Shown here piece by piece: positions 21,704 through 30,427 of a DNA stretch of 64,000 nt. The notes under the pieces were generated by a model. It saw only the letters and a program-made list of their open reading frames with translations. It did no database searches and had not been told where the DNA came from. The stretch is from Paenibacillus polymyxa M1 (GTDB taxonomy: Bacteria; Bacillota; Bacilli; Paenibacillales; Paenibacillaceae), in the NCBI RefSeq assembly GCF_000237325.1, contig NC_017542.1:115001-179000 (forward strand), written 5' to 3'. How positions within the stretch are numbered: the first letter of the stretch is position 1; the number at the start of each line of letters is the position of its first letter. The position numbers were made by a program, and so were the translations under genes.

Positions 21704-23716
21704 TCACCATGACAGACTTCCAAGCAGTGTCTCCAACAGCTTGGTTACACTCACACTCCAACGGGTTTGTTGCTTTTCGTCCAATTCAGCCTTCAGGCTA
21801 TTATTAATATGCTTGTTCTCCAGTGCAATAGTGTATAGAGGATCAACGGTCACATAGGACACGGGAGAGGTGCTTTTGAGTCGGAAAGATGTACTTTTGC
21901 CCGTACCGTCCCATGCCTTAAATATTGTGGTGCCATCCTTGAAGGTAAATTGAACAGGGATCTTGGGATAATCCGCTCCTTTTTTGCTAAGCGTCACGAT
22001 TGCTTCATATCCATTCTCCAACTTGCGGTTCGTGATGCGATCGACAGAAAAGTCCGCCATCTGGCCGTCATATACATATTGTTCAAAATAGTGGCTCCAT
22101 GAGCGTCCAGTCACCCTTTCCACGACACGCTGAAAATCCTGTGAGGTCGGATGCTTGAATCGGTAGGTCTGGACATAGGTTCGCATAATTCGGTCCATTT
22201 TTTTCGTACCCACCTGACGTTCAATGCCTCGTAGTACCAGCTTGCCTCGTGAGTAGGCATTTTGTGCATACTCAGCCGACGATCCGTACTTCCAGGATTC
22301 GCGGTTTAGGGGCTGTGGAGAAGCTACCTGTCCGGATTGTAATGGCAAGTTGGGGATAAGCCCATATTCTTGCTCCATGAGCCGTTCTTCTGCATAGGAG
22401 GTGAAGCCTTCATCCAGCCAGGGCTCCTCAAATTCATTATTGGCTACCATTCCGTAGAAATATTGATGCCCAATCTCATGAACCAGCGTCCGTTCCAGAT
22501 TATAGCCGGGATTCAGTTGGTCCGCAGCTGCGGCCGTGATGAGTGTCGGATATTCCATGCCGCCGGCTCCACTGCCTGTTTTGGGTGGAACGACGATAGA
22601 TAGAGTGGAATATGGATAAGGCCCGTACCATTTGCTGTAGTACGAAAGGGCGGCCTTGGCTGCGCTCATGTAACGTCCTTTGAGTTCCTTATGGGAAGGG
22701 TCTAGATAGAGCTTGATTTTGACACCAGGAACTTCAGTAGAAGAAAAGGGTTCTTCTACGGCTACAAAGTTGGGTGAAGCAGACCAGGCAAAATCGTGTA
22801 CATCATCGGCATAAAATTGATATATTTTCTGGCCGTTCTGTCGTACTGCACCACGGGTGGGAAACCCGGTCGCTGCTACGATGTGTGTTTCAGGCACCCG
22901 AATTCGTATACTGTAAATTCCAAAATCGGCATAGAACTCGGAGTTGCCATGATACTGATGGAGGTTCCAGCCCTCGTCGGCGCGTCCACGTTGTCCTGCA
23001 GTCTCATAGACGCTGAGCTTTGGAAACCACTGTCCAGCCATTACAAAATCATCTGTCGCACCCATACGAGCAAAAATGCCAGGCAGTTTGACTTCAAACT
23101 TCATATATAGTGTGATTTCTTCGCCACCTCGTACTGGCTTGGGCAGACGTACCTTCATGAGCGAACGGTCACTTGCGTTACCGTCATCTGGTTGTACATA
23201 TTGAGTACGGTGCATGAGAGATAAACCATCTTCTGTTTTTAGTTCGGTCAGCGTCATGGAGCCAAAGCCGTCCTTGGGCATGGTGTCTCCGCGCAGCTTT
23301 CCCCCGGATTCTTTCATAAAGGTGGTTTCCATGGAAGAGAAGGCATTCGGGTATAGATGAAGATACAGATCATTCACAGTTTTTTTGCCCGGATGTTTCC
23401 AGGTCAGAGTCTCAGTGCCTCGCAAAACCCGTCCTTTTTCCAGAGATACATCAATGTGATACTCCACCACCCGTTTGCTGAGAATTTCCGAAGCGGGCTG
23501 TGGAGGGTTCTTAGGCAGGTCGGGCATGATGTTGGCCCCTAGAGGCTTGCCCATATCTGGCGCAAGCGCAGACTCAGACTCGGAGCCGTATAGTGGTTTG
23601 CCTGCAGACTGAGGGGCGGATTGCGATTGGGGTTGCCAGGCAAACCATAACGTCCCTGCGAGGAGTCCGAGGGCTAGTGAAGACAATAAAACGATTTTGG
23701 CGCGTGCTGGGGTCAT
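21704..23716 (-). CDS. M1-family metallopeptidase, membrane-anchored or secreted
   Basis: 670 residues from the ATG at 23716, which has GGGAGGT 9 bases upstream; the longer TTG frame would start inside that SD. An N-terminal hydrophobic segment (about 8-24) serves as signal or anchor. Then come the M1 aminopeptidase N-terminal beta domain, an exopeptidase-like GGMEYP, and the gluzincin site HEIGHQ...WLDEGFTSY (two His and a downstream Glu bind zinc, Glu catalytic). Paenibacillus has several such enzymes of unknown substrate. It is followed at once by the membrane protein gene. Confidence 0.9.
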   Translation of the reverse strand: MTPARAKIVLLSSLALGLLAGTLWFAWQPQSQSAPQSAGKPLYGSESESALAPDMGKPLGANIMPDLPKNPPQPASEILSKRVVEYHIDVSLEKGRVLRGTETLTWKHPGKKTVNDLYLHLYPNAFSSMETTFMKESGGKLRGDTMPKDGFGSMTLTELKTEDGLSLMHRTQYVQPDDGNASDRSLMKVRLPKPVRGGEEITLYMKFEVKLPGIFARMGATDDFVMAGQWFPKLSVYETAGQRGRADEGWNLHQYHGNSEFYADFGIYSIRIRVPETHIVAATGFPTRGAVRQNGQKIYQFYADDVHDFAWSASPNFVAVEEPFSSTEVPGVKIKLYLDPSHKELKGRYMSAAKAALSYYSKWYGPYPYSTLSIVVPPKTGSGAGGMEYPTLITAAAADQLNPGYNLERTLVHEIGHQYFYGMVANNEFEEPWLDEGFTSYAEERLMEQEYGLIPNLPLQSGQVASPQPLNRESWKYGSSAEYAQNAYSRGKLVLRGIERQVGTKKMDRIMRTYVQTYRFKHPTSQDFQRVVERVTGRSWSHYFEQYVYDGQMADFSVDRITNRKLENGYEAIVTLSKKGADYPKIPVQFTFKDGTTIFKAWDGTGKSTSFRLKSTSPVSYVTVDPLYTIALENKHINNSLKAELDEKQQTRWSVSVTKLLETLLGSLSW

Positions 23717-23840
23717 ACAATGGATACCTCCCGTTGACAAGCATCTACAGCATGTATATGTTTGCTTTCGGGAGATTATTAGTTAAAATATTTATAGTGT
23801 AGAATGAGTGTGAAGACGGAAATTGGAGGCCTAGTGACGC

Positions 23841-24347
23841 ATGAGTGAAAATCAGCCGGACGGCAAAAAGCAGATTGCACTGAATATTGTCAGTGGCAAG
23901 AGTAAACATAAGGGCTTCGGCGCAGGCTCAATCGATCTGAACAGCATGTCCCCGGTCATCATTGACCGAGGAGAGGCGAAAATTGATATCGGTGCCATGC
24001 ATGCCAAAAGTAAAGTAGAACGTGGAATCAAGTTCTCTACGAATAAAGAAGACGTACCGAACGGACGCCAGGTATGGCTGGTATGGGTAGCTGTGGACCG
24101 TACGCCTGAAGGACGTATGTACGGTGGCGCGACGGCCTGCGAGATGCTGATTGACGACGAAGCCAAACGCGGCTGGAAAATTCTTGCCGATCATGTTAAC
24201 CGTATGGATTATGCACTCAAGCGCCGTTTCATGCTGGATGATCTCGGCAGTGAAGATAAAGCAGCGCTCAAAAGCCTGCTAATTTCGCATAACGAGGAAT
24301 GGTGGGACGCTTCGCCTGAGGAATTGAAGCAGGCGCTGGAAGGGTAA
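23841..24347 (+). CDS. ywhD: YwhD family protein
   Basis: 168 residues matching Bacillus YwhD: LNIVSGKSKHKGFGAGSIDLNSMSPVIID, then VWVAVDRTPEGRMYGGATACEM and a C-terminal EEWWDASPEEL. Soluble, with no known biochemical role. In Bacillus it sits with pbpG and speE; here those two genes lie 7-10 kb away with accessory genes between them. SD GGAGG is present and the gene has its own terminator. Confidence 0.93.
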   Translation: MSENQPDGKKQIALNIVSGKSKHKGFGAGSIDLNSMSPVIIDRGEAKIDIGAMHAKSKVERGIKFSTNKEDVPNGRQVWLVWVAVDRTPEGRMYGGATACEMLIDDEAKRGWKILADHVNRMDYALKRRFMLDDLGSEDKAALKSLLISHNEEWWDASPEELKQALEG

Positions 24348-24401
24348 GCCTAGCGTTAACAGTGTACACAACTGCTTAAAGAGCAGTCGGCAGTAAGGTT
24401 C

Positions 24402-24445
24402 AGAAGTAGACCGATACCTTGGTTGGGGTCGGTCTACTTCTTTTT
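24402..24445 (+). terminator. ywhD terminator (copy 1 of a repeated element)
   Basis: AGAAGTAGACCGA / TCGGTCTACTTCT hairpin followed by a T run. A diverged copy, including flanking bases, stands at 27749-27792. Confidence 0.9.
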
Positions 24446-24470
24446 CATGTAAGTTATGAACATCATCGCC

Positions 24471-24500
24471 TTGACATCATGGAAAGGCATTCACTATAAT
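24471..24500 (+). promoter_or_regulatory. strong sigma-A promoter of the EIIA gene
   Basis: Exact TTGACA at 24471-24476, an 18-base spacer and exact TATAAT at 24495-24500. Confidence 0.8.
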
Positions 24501-24506
24501 TCAAAT

Positions 24507-24520
24507 AGAAATCGGTTTCA
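24507..24520 (+). promoter_or_regulatory. cre-like operator 1 (CcpA)
   Basis: AGAAATCGGTTTCA differs from the cre consensus TGWAANCGNTNWCA at one position and covers the expected transcription start, a position that would block initiation. Confidence 0.55.
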
Positions 24521-24545
24521 CTCCGGTTTTTATTTAATGAATTCG

Positions 24546-24559
24546 TGGAACCGGTTCCT
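24546..24559 (+). promoter_or_regulatory. cre-like operator 2 (CcpA)
   Basis: TGGAACCGGTTCCT contains the perfect palindrome GGAACCGGTTCC. It agrees with cre at the central CG and most conserved positions and lies 39 bases after the first site, in the leader. Confidence 0.5.
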
Positions 24560-24624
24560 AAAAGGATATAGTTTTTTTCCTATCGCTGTTTATGAATGTA
24601 ATCTCTAAATAAGGTGGCATCGTT

Positions 24625-25131
24625 ATGTTTAAATGGTTGAAAAAGAAGGCGGCTCCCCGTATTGAAGAATTCGACATGGTAGCGCCAATTAAAGGAAAAG
24701 TGGTTTCTCTAGAAGAGGTTCCAGATCCTGCGTTCTCTACAAAAGCTATGGGGGATGGCATCGCTATTCATCCATCTGAGGGTAGGGTCACCGCTCCTTT
24801 CGCGGGAAAAGTTGCCCATGTCATGGAGAAAAGCAAACACGCTCTGATTATTGAACATGAATCTGGCGTACAAGTTTTGATACATGTCGGGATTAATACC
24901 GTCTCTCTCAAAGGGCAGGGGTTTAACCCTCATGTCAAAGTAGGAGATAGCATTAAAGCTGGACAATTATTGATGGAGTTTGACCTGGACGCGATTCAAC
25001 AGGGTGGATTACCTGTAATTACTCCAGTAATCGTTCCAGACGGGCAAGAGATGATCAGTCATGTGGAGATATTAGAAAGCTCATCTGCTACTTCAGATGT
25101 ACCTGTATTAAGGGTTCATTTAAAAGCCTAG
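24625..25131 (+). CDS. PTS EIIA component, glucose type (stand-alone)
   Basis: 168 residues forming only the EIIA-Glc domain. The phosphate-accepting H87 is in LIHVGINTVSL and the second active-site H72 is in KSKHALII. It passes phosphate from HPr to a sugar-specific EIIB. No EIIB/EIIC gene is adjacent, so it probably serves permeases encoded elsewhere, as stand-alone EIIA proteins do in Gram-positives (YpqE-like). The strong promoter with two cre-like sites suggests carbon catabolite control. Confidence 0.92.
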   Translation: MFKWLKKKAAPRIEEFDMVAPIKGKVVSLEEVPDPAFSTKAMGDGIAIHPSEGRVTAPFAGKVAHVMEKSKHALIIEHESGVQVLIHVGINTVSLKGQGFNPHVKVGDSIKAGQLLMEFDLDAIQQGGLPVITPVIVPDGQEMISHVEILESSSATSDVPVLRVHLKA

Positions 25132-25142
25132 CTTTCATTCAG

Positions 25143-25176
25143 AAAAGACTAACCAGGAATTCCTGGTTAGTCTTTT
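25143..25176. terminator. bidirectional terminator, perfect palindrome
   Basis: A 34-base perfect palindrome (AAAAGACTAACCAGGAA and its complement, centred on GAATTC), with T-rich flanks toward both converging genes. Confidence 0.88.
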
Positions 25177-25230
25177 CTTTAGATGATTCACTGACTGGTC
25201 AAGGGACTGGTATGAACATGTGAACAAAAG

Positions 25231-25980
25231 CTAGGATTCACATATTTCAGATATCCGCTGATTACAATTGCCTTCGTATAGCCCTCCATGAAAACAAATC
25301 ACTTTTTTAATATCATATGGCAGCAGGTTTTTAAGAGATTCTTTGGCGATATTGAAATCACAGCAGTATTGCGGGTCTGGAGCCAGTAATTTGCCGCTTA
25401 CTACACGTAGAGCATCTCCTGCAATCAGGGTTTGACTGAATTTATGATAGAAACTTAGGTGTCCTGGTGTATGACCAGCAGTATCTATAACTAAGATCCC
25501 CCCACAGAAGGGCAATTCCTCTCCGGCAACGATGGTGGAGTTTACAATAGCCTTTGGGGGATTTTCAAGTGTACGCCGGAATGCATATCTCCACTCTACT
25601 GGAACGGATTCAGGCATGGAGCTTACAGCTTGATCTATTGCTTCTGGGGTTAGCTTAATAAGCTGTTTTTCTCCCTGTATATAAGGCTTTTCGATAGAAC
25701 TGGCTAATACTTGAACTAGGGAGGAAGAAGCCCGGATTATATCTGCTAAACTGCCAATATGGTCAAGATCCTGGTGTGTTATTAATATGGAGGTAAGTTT
25801 ATGGATTGCTAATCCGGTATCTAGAATAGCTTCATTTAAAAGTGAGAGTTGCCCTGGGTAAGCTGTATCAACTAAAATCATGTTGTCTTCGTCCCACATT
25901 AAGGTGGGGTGAATGCTCTCTATACTTCCCATGATATTAGCAGAAACCTGGAGCATGTGTATTCCTTTGTCTAATTGCAT
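25231..25980 (-). CDS. MBL-fold metallo-hydrolase
   Basis: 249 residues from the ATG at 25980, preceded by GGGAGGG; the longer frame lacks support. Metallo-beta-lactamase fold with metal motif THQDLDHIG (a Gln replaces the usual second His position of HxHxDH), then TAGHTPGH, AGDA and a C-terminal CFHGG. Proteins of this type include lactonases, glyoxalase II-like and other hydrolases. The substrate cannot be told. Confidence 0.85.
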   Translation of the reverse strand: MQLDKGIHMLQVSANIMGSIESIHPTLMWDEDNMILVDTAYPGQLSLLNEAILDTGLAIHKLTSILITHQDLDHIGSLADIIRASSSLVQVLASSIEKPYIQGEKQLIKLTPEAIDQAVSSMPESVPVEWRYAFRRTLENPPKAIVNSTIVAGEELPFCGGILVIDTAGHTPGHLSFYHKFSQTLIAGDALRVVSGKLLAPDPQYCCDFNIAKESLKNLLPYDIKKVICFHGGLYEGNCNQRISEICES

Positions 25981-26121
25981 CGAATCCCTCCCATAAGAGT
26001 TGATGTAATACAAAGGAATCTTATCACGTAATCCAAATATGTAAACCTATATCATAACATAAAAATAATTATTTGTAAATATATAGAATACTACATTTGT
26101 GTGACGGTTAGGAGCGATGAC

Positions 26122-26667
26122 GTGAAGAAAATTTATTTTGTTAGACATGCCCAAGCAACTGGACAGGAACCAGATGCCCGACTCACCGATGAAGGTAAAC
26201 GACAAGCTGAGCAGTTGGCTGATTTTATGGAGAATGTAGGTGTGGAATATATTGTGTCCAGTCCATGGAAACGGGCCGTGCGAACCATTCAGCCCTTGGC
26301 TGAGCGTAGACATTTGCAGGTATATACTGATCTACGTCTTCAGGAACGTGTACTATGCCGTGATCATCTGGATCATTGGCTGGACGTGCTGGAACAGACA
26401 TATCTGGACGAGGACTTGAAGCTGGAAGGAGGAGAATCATCCCGTGAAGCAGCAGATCGAGGAATCCAGCTTGTTCAGGAGCTTATAGAGCGGGCGGAAA
26501 AAACGGTTATCATTGTAACTCATGGAGCTTTACTCTCTCTTCTCATTCGACATTACGATCCGCAGTTTGGTTTTGAGGAGTGGAAAAAACTATCCAATCC
26601 CGACGTGTATTTGCTAGAACTGAATGAAGCAGAAGCCAAGATTCACAGAGTGTGGAATATAGATTGA
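26122..26667 (+). CDS. histidine phosphatase (phosphoglycerate mutase-like) family protein
   Basis: 181 residues from the GTG at 26122 with AGGAG upstream; a GTG at 26101 would also be in frame but lacks an SD. The phosphohistidine motif is VRHAQATGQ (RHA in place of the usual RHG), with a second catalytic His in IVTHGALLSLL. SSPWKRAVRTIQPLA and LQER follow the family pattern. Substrate unknown. Confidence 0.87.
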   Translation: MKKIYFVRHAQATGQEPDARLTDEGKRQAEQLADFMENVGVEYIVSSPWKRAVRTIQPLAERRHLQVYTDLRLQERVLCRDHLDHWLDVLEQTYLDEDLKLEGGESSREAADRGIQLVQELIERAEKTVIIVTHGALLSLLIRHYDPQFGFEEWKKLSNPDVYLLELNEAEAKIHRVWNID

Positions 26668-26724
26668 AATAAGTAGGATAGGTTCACTATAAGTACAGAA
26701 TGGTTTCAAAAGGGGAGACGTGTA

Positions 26725-27078
26725 TTGAATACAAATCGTTTTGTAGAATTAGAAAAGGCATTGTTTCAGGCTTGGTCTTTGGAGTCTAGCTCTAAATGGA
26801 CAGCTAATAATCCTGCAGCCGGACAATGTGGAGTCACAGCGCTTGTCGTTCAGGACAGGCTTGGTGGTGATATTTTGAAGACCTGGCTGGATAGCGGCTG
26901 GCATTATTACAACCGAATCGGTGAGGACATTATAGATTTTACAAAGTCGCAATTTTTAAGCCTTCCACAGTATCAGCATGTACACTCTAACCGGGAAGAA
27001 GCATTTTCAGACACCAATGCAGAGCAGTATGCAGCCTTAAGCCGGAGACTAGAAGAATCTCTTAACGAAAAGGTATAA
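26725..27078 (+). CDS. yunG: YunG family protein
   Basis: 117 residues starting at TTG behind AGGGGAG. The hallmark is PAAGQCGVTALVVQDRLGGDILKT, close to Bacillus YunG, with an invariant-looking Cys and a later HYYNRI and DFTKSQF. The conserved Cys and His recall a small papain-like or transglutaminase-like fold, but no activity has been shown to my knowledge. Fifty-seven bases after the phosphatase gene. Confidence 0.85.
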   Translation: MNTNRFVELEKALFQAWSLESSSKWTANNPAAGQCGVTALVVQDRLGGDILKTWLDSGWHYYNRIGEDIIDFTKSQFLSLPQYQHVHSNREEAFSDTNAEQYAALSRRLEESLNEKV

Positions 27079-27135
27079 GTGTATTTAAGATGTATCCATA
27101 GCCAAATAGTTTTTAGGGAGTAAGGAGGGAGTGCA

Positions 27136-27723
27136 ATTAATAAATATTTAGCAGTTGCGGTGATCCTTCTTGCGATTGTGTGTGGATTGCTACTGAATAC
27201 TTCTAAACAAAACCCAATAATATTGGATCAACAGGAATCAACCCCACAAAGTAAAAAGTATTCAGGCGAGAAGTATGTATCGAAATATAGTTATAAAAAA
27301 GTTAATGATCCAAAGGCTGCATTGATGACATCCAATATTCTTCATGCTACATCGCTAGAAGAGGAGACTGTTGCTCAGTTTAGAGGAGCGCTAATTACTT
27401 TATTCGGACAGCCTCAAAGGACATCGCAGAATTTCGAAGAGGCATATGGGTACATAATTAAGGCAACAAATTCGACTGGACAAAGCTGGATATTGACTGC
27501 ATACGAAGGACCGGGCGGTCCGGCTATAGGAGGGGACACCGAGAAAGATTCTATAGAAGAAGTCGCGCAGGACTTGTTGAATCTAATTGAGGCCACAAAG
27601 CCCGCAGATTTCGAAGATGTGGGTTATTATGAGGATACTGGATCTACTATTCGTTATGGATGCAAGGCACAAGTCTGTTTTTATCAGGAAAGCACTACAG
27701 AGCAGCATGCGACGGATGAGTAG
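27136..27723 (+). CDS. hypothetical exported protein with possible ATT start
   Basis: 195 residues if it starts at ATT 27136. AAGGAGGGA at 27122-27130 lies 5 bases before this ATT, and an in-frame TAA stands just before the SD, so no ATG, GTG or TTG is available there. The first conventional start (GTG 27160) has no SD and cuts the signal-like N-terminus (NKYLAVAVILLAIVCGLLLN). The mature part is hydrophilic with no motif I recognise; a Cys pair occurs near the C-terminus (YGCKAQVCFY). It follows yunG and ends at a repeated terminator. Confidence 0.65.
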   Translation: MNKYLAVAVILLAIVCGLLLNTSKQNPIILDQQESTPQSKKYSGEKYVSKYSYKKVNDPKAALMTSNILHATSLEEETVAQFRGALITLFGQPQRTSQNFEEAYGYIIKATNSTGQSWILTAYEGPGGPAIGGDTEKDSIEEVAQDLLNLIEATKPADFEDVGYYEDTGSTIRYGCKAQVCFYQESTTEQHATDE

Positions 27724-27748
27724 AATGACGGAGTAAACAGTAAAATTC

Positions 27749-27792
27749 AGAAGTAGATCGGTACCTTGTCGAGGGCGGTCTACTTCTTTTTT
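27749..27792 (+). terminator. terminator (copy 2 of a repeated element)
   Basis: AGAAGTAGATCG / CGGTCTACTTCT hairpin plus T6, closely similar to the ywhD terminator at 24402-24445. Similarity starts with CAGTAA upstream and continues past the T run. Confidence 0.88.
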
Positions 27793-27826
27793 CATATAGG
27801 TAAGCAATGTTGCTTTAGGGTAAAAT

Positions 27827-28648
27827 CTAATTTATCCAATGGCTGGGAAAGCTTAGAGAAGGGGGCAGTTTGGTTTTGCTATTGCCTTTAGCCGAATTTA
27901 ACTGCGCTTGTGTAAGAAAGATACTTCCTTCCAGATTAGCCCCACTTAAGTCAGCATCTCTAAAATCTGCACCGATAAGGTCAGTCATACTCAAATCAGC
28001 CTCACGTAGGTCAGCAGCAATCAGTAGAACGCCTCTCAGGTTGGCACCTCCCAGATTCACGCCTCTTAAATTAGCCCCGATAAGGTCTCTATTCTTGATT
28101 TTTTTACTGAGTTTATGGTTCTCCATGTTTTTCTTGAATTTTTCTCGCACTAACTCACTTGTTTGTACAAGTAAATCATTGACTAACGCCCTATGGGTGG
28201 GTACATGAAGATCTATAAGGGATTTTGGATCTTGATCTGTAAGCTGCTCGGTTTTTTCCATCGCTTTATGTAACTCGGTATAAATGGAGTGAGTTTCTTT
28301 TAAGCTAAGGGCTTCGTTTAGGTAATACAGCATTTCATGAAGCTGTTGCATGATGGGAAATAGATTGAACATTTCATCAGCTATTGCCGGGTTGTCTCGC
28401 CAGCTTTTTCCGTTGTATACAACTTGGGATATTTTTTGACCTGCCCCAAAGCAATCATATACTGTACAGCCTCGCAAGCCGTTATTTCTTAGGTTCTTAT
28501 GAATGTCGCAGCGATAATCCGCATTTAGGTGTTGACAGGGAGTTCCTCCATCCTTGTTAAAGGCAAAATCAGCAGATTTGGCATAAGGCAAGGCGACACA
28601 GCATAAACCAAAACATTTTTCACAATCGGCGGTATACAATAAACACAC
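27827..28648 (-). CDS. Cys-rich YkgJ-like domain fused to pentapeptide repeats
   Basis: 273 residues. The N-terminal ~70 residues hold many cysteines (CEKCFGLCCVA, PCQHL, CDIH, GCTVYDCFG), a metal-binding arrangement like the YkgJ/UPF0153 zinc- or iron-binding cluster. A helical middle follows. Residues about 187-250 form roughly twelve pentapeptide repeats (A(N/D)LxX: LIGANLRGVNLGGANLRG and so on), a right-handed beta helix. The start is GTG with a weak SD. The fusion is uncommon but known in Bacillales; its role is unknown. Confidence 0.85.
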   Translation of the reverse strand: MCLLYTADCEKCFGLCCVALPYAKSADFAFNKDGGTPCQHLNADYRCDIHKNLRNNGLRGCTVYDCFGAGQKISQVVYNGKSWRDNPAIADEMFNLFPIMQQLHEMLYYLNEALSLKETHSIYTELHKAMEKTEQLTDQDPKSLIDLHVPTHRALVNDLLVQTSELVREKFKKNMENHKLSKKIKNRDLIGANLRGVNLGGANLRGVLLIAADLREADLSMTDLIGADFRDADLSGANLEGSIFLTQAQLNSAKGNSKTKLPPSLSFPSHWIN

Positions 28649-28725
28649 ATCCTTTTATTAGCACCTACTACATGTAATAGTACCAAAAAAAGATGAAGGA
28701 GTGTATTGCTAAGTAAAATAGTCGG

Positions 28726-29118
28726 TTACTCTTTTGCCAAATTTAATTGCCATGAAACACCGTACTTGTCTTCGACCCAGCCAAATTGTTGGCTTACGGG
28801 CGAGGCTTCAAGGGGCATTAAAACTCGGCCTTCCTGAGATAGCTGACCAAACACACGATGGATTTCTTCTTCCGAATCACAAGTGACGAATAGCGATAGG
28901 GCTGGGGTAAAAGGGTGTTTGTCCTGATGGTTATAGTCTATGGCCATAAAGGTTTGCCCTTTGAGGTTGAATACGGCATGTAACACGGTCCCATCTTCCT
29001 GATGAAAAATACTCATGATACCAGACGGCTTAAATACAGAGGTATAATATTGCATGGCTTCCTCTGCTTGACCGGGAAACATGAAGAAAGTTGTGATTTT
29101 TGAACTAGAATCCTGCAT
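28726..29118 (-). CDS. VOC-family (PhnB/glyoxalase-like) protein
   Basis: 130 residues, single domain of the beta-alpha-beta-beta-beta type. TFFMFPGQAEEAMQYYTSVF and the C-terminal FGWVEDKYGVSWQLNL are typical of the PhnB / 3-demethylubiquinone methyltransferase-like VOC group. These proteins often bind a metal or a small ligand, and none of the group's functions can be assigned here. The single gene has its own start just after GGGAGCTG. Confidence 0.88.
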   Translation of the reverse strand: MQDSSSKITTFFMFPGQAEEAMQYYTSVFKPSGIMSIFHQEDGTVLHAVFNLKGQTFMAIDYNHQDKHPFTPALSLFVTCDSEEEIHRVFGQLSQEGRVLMPLEASPVSQQFGWVEDKYGVSWQLNLAKE

Positions 29119-29242
29119 CAGATCAGCTCCCTTGAGTGGATTATAGATGATAACATTTTTTCTCTTTTATAATAGAAATATTCACGATTAGAGAAGTACT
29201 TCATAAAGAAAGATAGGCATAACTGAGAAAGGGGAAAACCGG

Positions 29243-30292
29243 ATGATAGACGCGACAGCAAGGATTATTGATATGTTGGGCTCAGGCAATAAAGTGGATG
29301 CCAGCATCATTTCTGCCTATACGGATGTAGTTGCCCAATATGGAACCGTGAAGGATGCCTGGGAGTTATATAGGCTTTTTGTAGAAGATCCTCATCATTA
29401 TATTAGGGGGCTGCTTCTTCAGCCGATCATGAGATGCGGAGATGTTGCTTTGGCGCAGGATATGTACGAGCGTTATGTTCGAAATCAGACATCCTCGGAA
29501 CATATACCTGATGGTGTGCTGCATGTGTTAGGTTATTTGGGTTATGTGGAAGCTGCGGCTGATCTCGTCGCATGGGTGAACGGGCCATATGGGGCAGCAT
29601 CTGTGGATGCTTGTTTGGGGCTCGTACATCTTCCATGCGAATCGTTCCGTGAACGACTGGCGACTGAATTGGAACAAGCAGTGGATCAGCATCTGTTTGA
29701 TGAATTCTTACCCCTACTAAGCTTTAAATGTACTACTGAAGATATGATTCCACGATTGGTGCATTGGGGAGAGCGACATGCTTCCGTAGACTGTAATGCA
29801 GGAATTATTGCTGGAATTGCTTTGTTTGGAGAAGAGCAGAAGGATACAATTCGGTCTATTTTGTGGAATCCGCTTTGGGAGGCTCATGGAACAGCTACGG
29901 GAAGTTGTGTGTGGTCTTATATTGCTATGCAGCATGTAGGGTTGACCTTTAGAGAGCTTATTCAGGATATAAAAAGCTACGATGCATCCAAAGCAGGTGT
30001 ACAGGACTTGGAGTACCGTTTGGAAGTGTTGTATGAAATGTTGGAACTGAAGCTCAGCTATAGAGTTCAACCGATCCGGTTCGCTCGCCGTAACGAGGAA
30101 TCATTTGCTCAAATCTATAGCGATTTGTTTAGCTGGTCCACGGAGCATAAGGATGACTCTATTATAGGCTGGATGAACGACAATTTAGGGTATAAGCACC
30201 GGCTGCTGAAACAGTATGATGAGCTCAGGAAACGAGTCGAGATTAAAATGGTGCATGAAATTGAGCTGGAGCATGTCCAGACGGGGAGTTAA
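29243..30292 (+). CDS. hypothetical protein, 349 aa, helical
   Basis: I do not recognise a family. SD GAAAGGGG precedes the ATG. The protein is soluble, acidic and predominantly helical, with recurring short helix pairs (DAWELYRLFVEDPHHYIRG, DVALAQDMYERYVRN, GYVEAAADLVAW) that suggest a HEAT-like or TPR-like solenoid. No catalytic motif, signal peptide or membrane segment. It stands alone between the VOC gene and the Pro-rich gene. Confidence 0.8.
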   Translation: MIDATARIIDMLGSGNKVDASIISAYTDVVAQYGTVKDAWELYRLFVEDPHHYIRGLLLQPIMRCGDVALAQDMYERYVRNQTSSEHIPDGVLHVLGYLGYVEAAADLVAWVNGPYGAASVDACLGLVHLPCESFRERLATELEQAVDQHLFDEFLPLLSFKCTTEDMIPRLVHWGERHASVDCNAGIIAGIALFGEEQKDTIRSILWNPLWEAHGTATGSCVWSYIAMQHVGLTFRELIQDIKSYDASKAGVQDLEYRLEVLYEMLELKLSYRVQPIRFARRNEESFAQIYSDLFSWSTEHKDDSIIGWMNDNLGYKHRLLKQYDELRKRVEIKMVHEIELEHVQTGS

Positions 30293-30427
30293 TCGGGGCG
30301 AGATATAAGAAATTTTGGTATAAAAGGACGAAATGACGGAGTTTGGCGGCGATATGGGGATTCGCCCAGTCCACGGGCTGATGTCCCGCATAGGATACAT
30401 CAGCCTAGAACACAAGGAGTGAAACAC

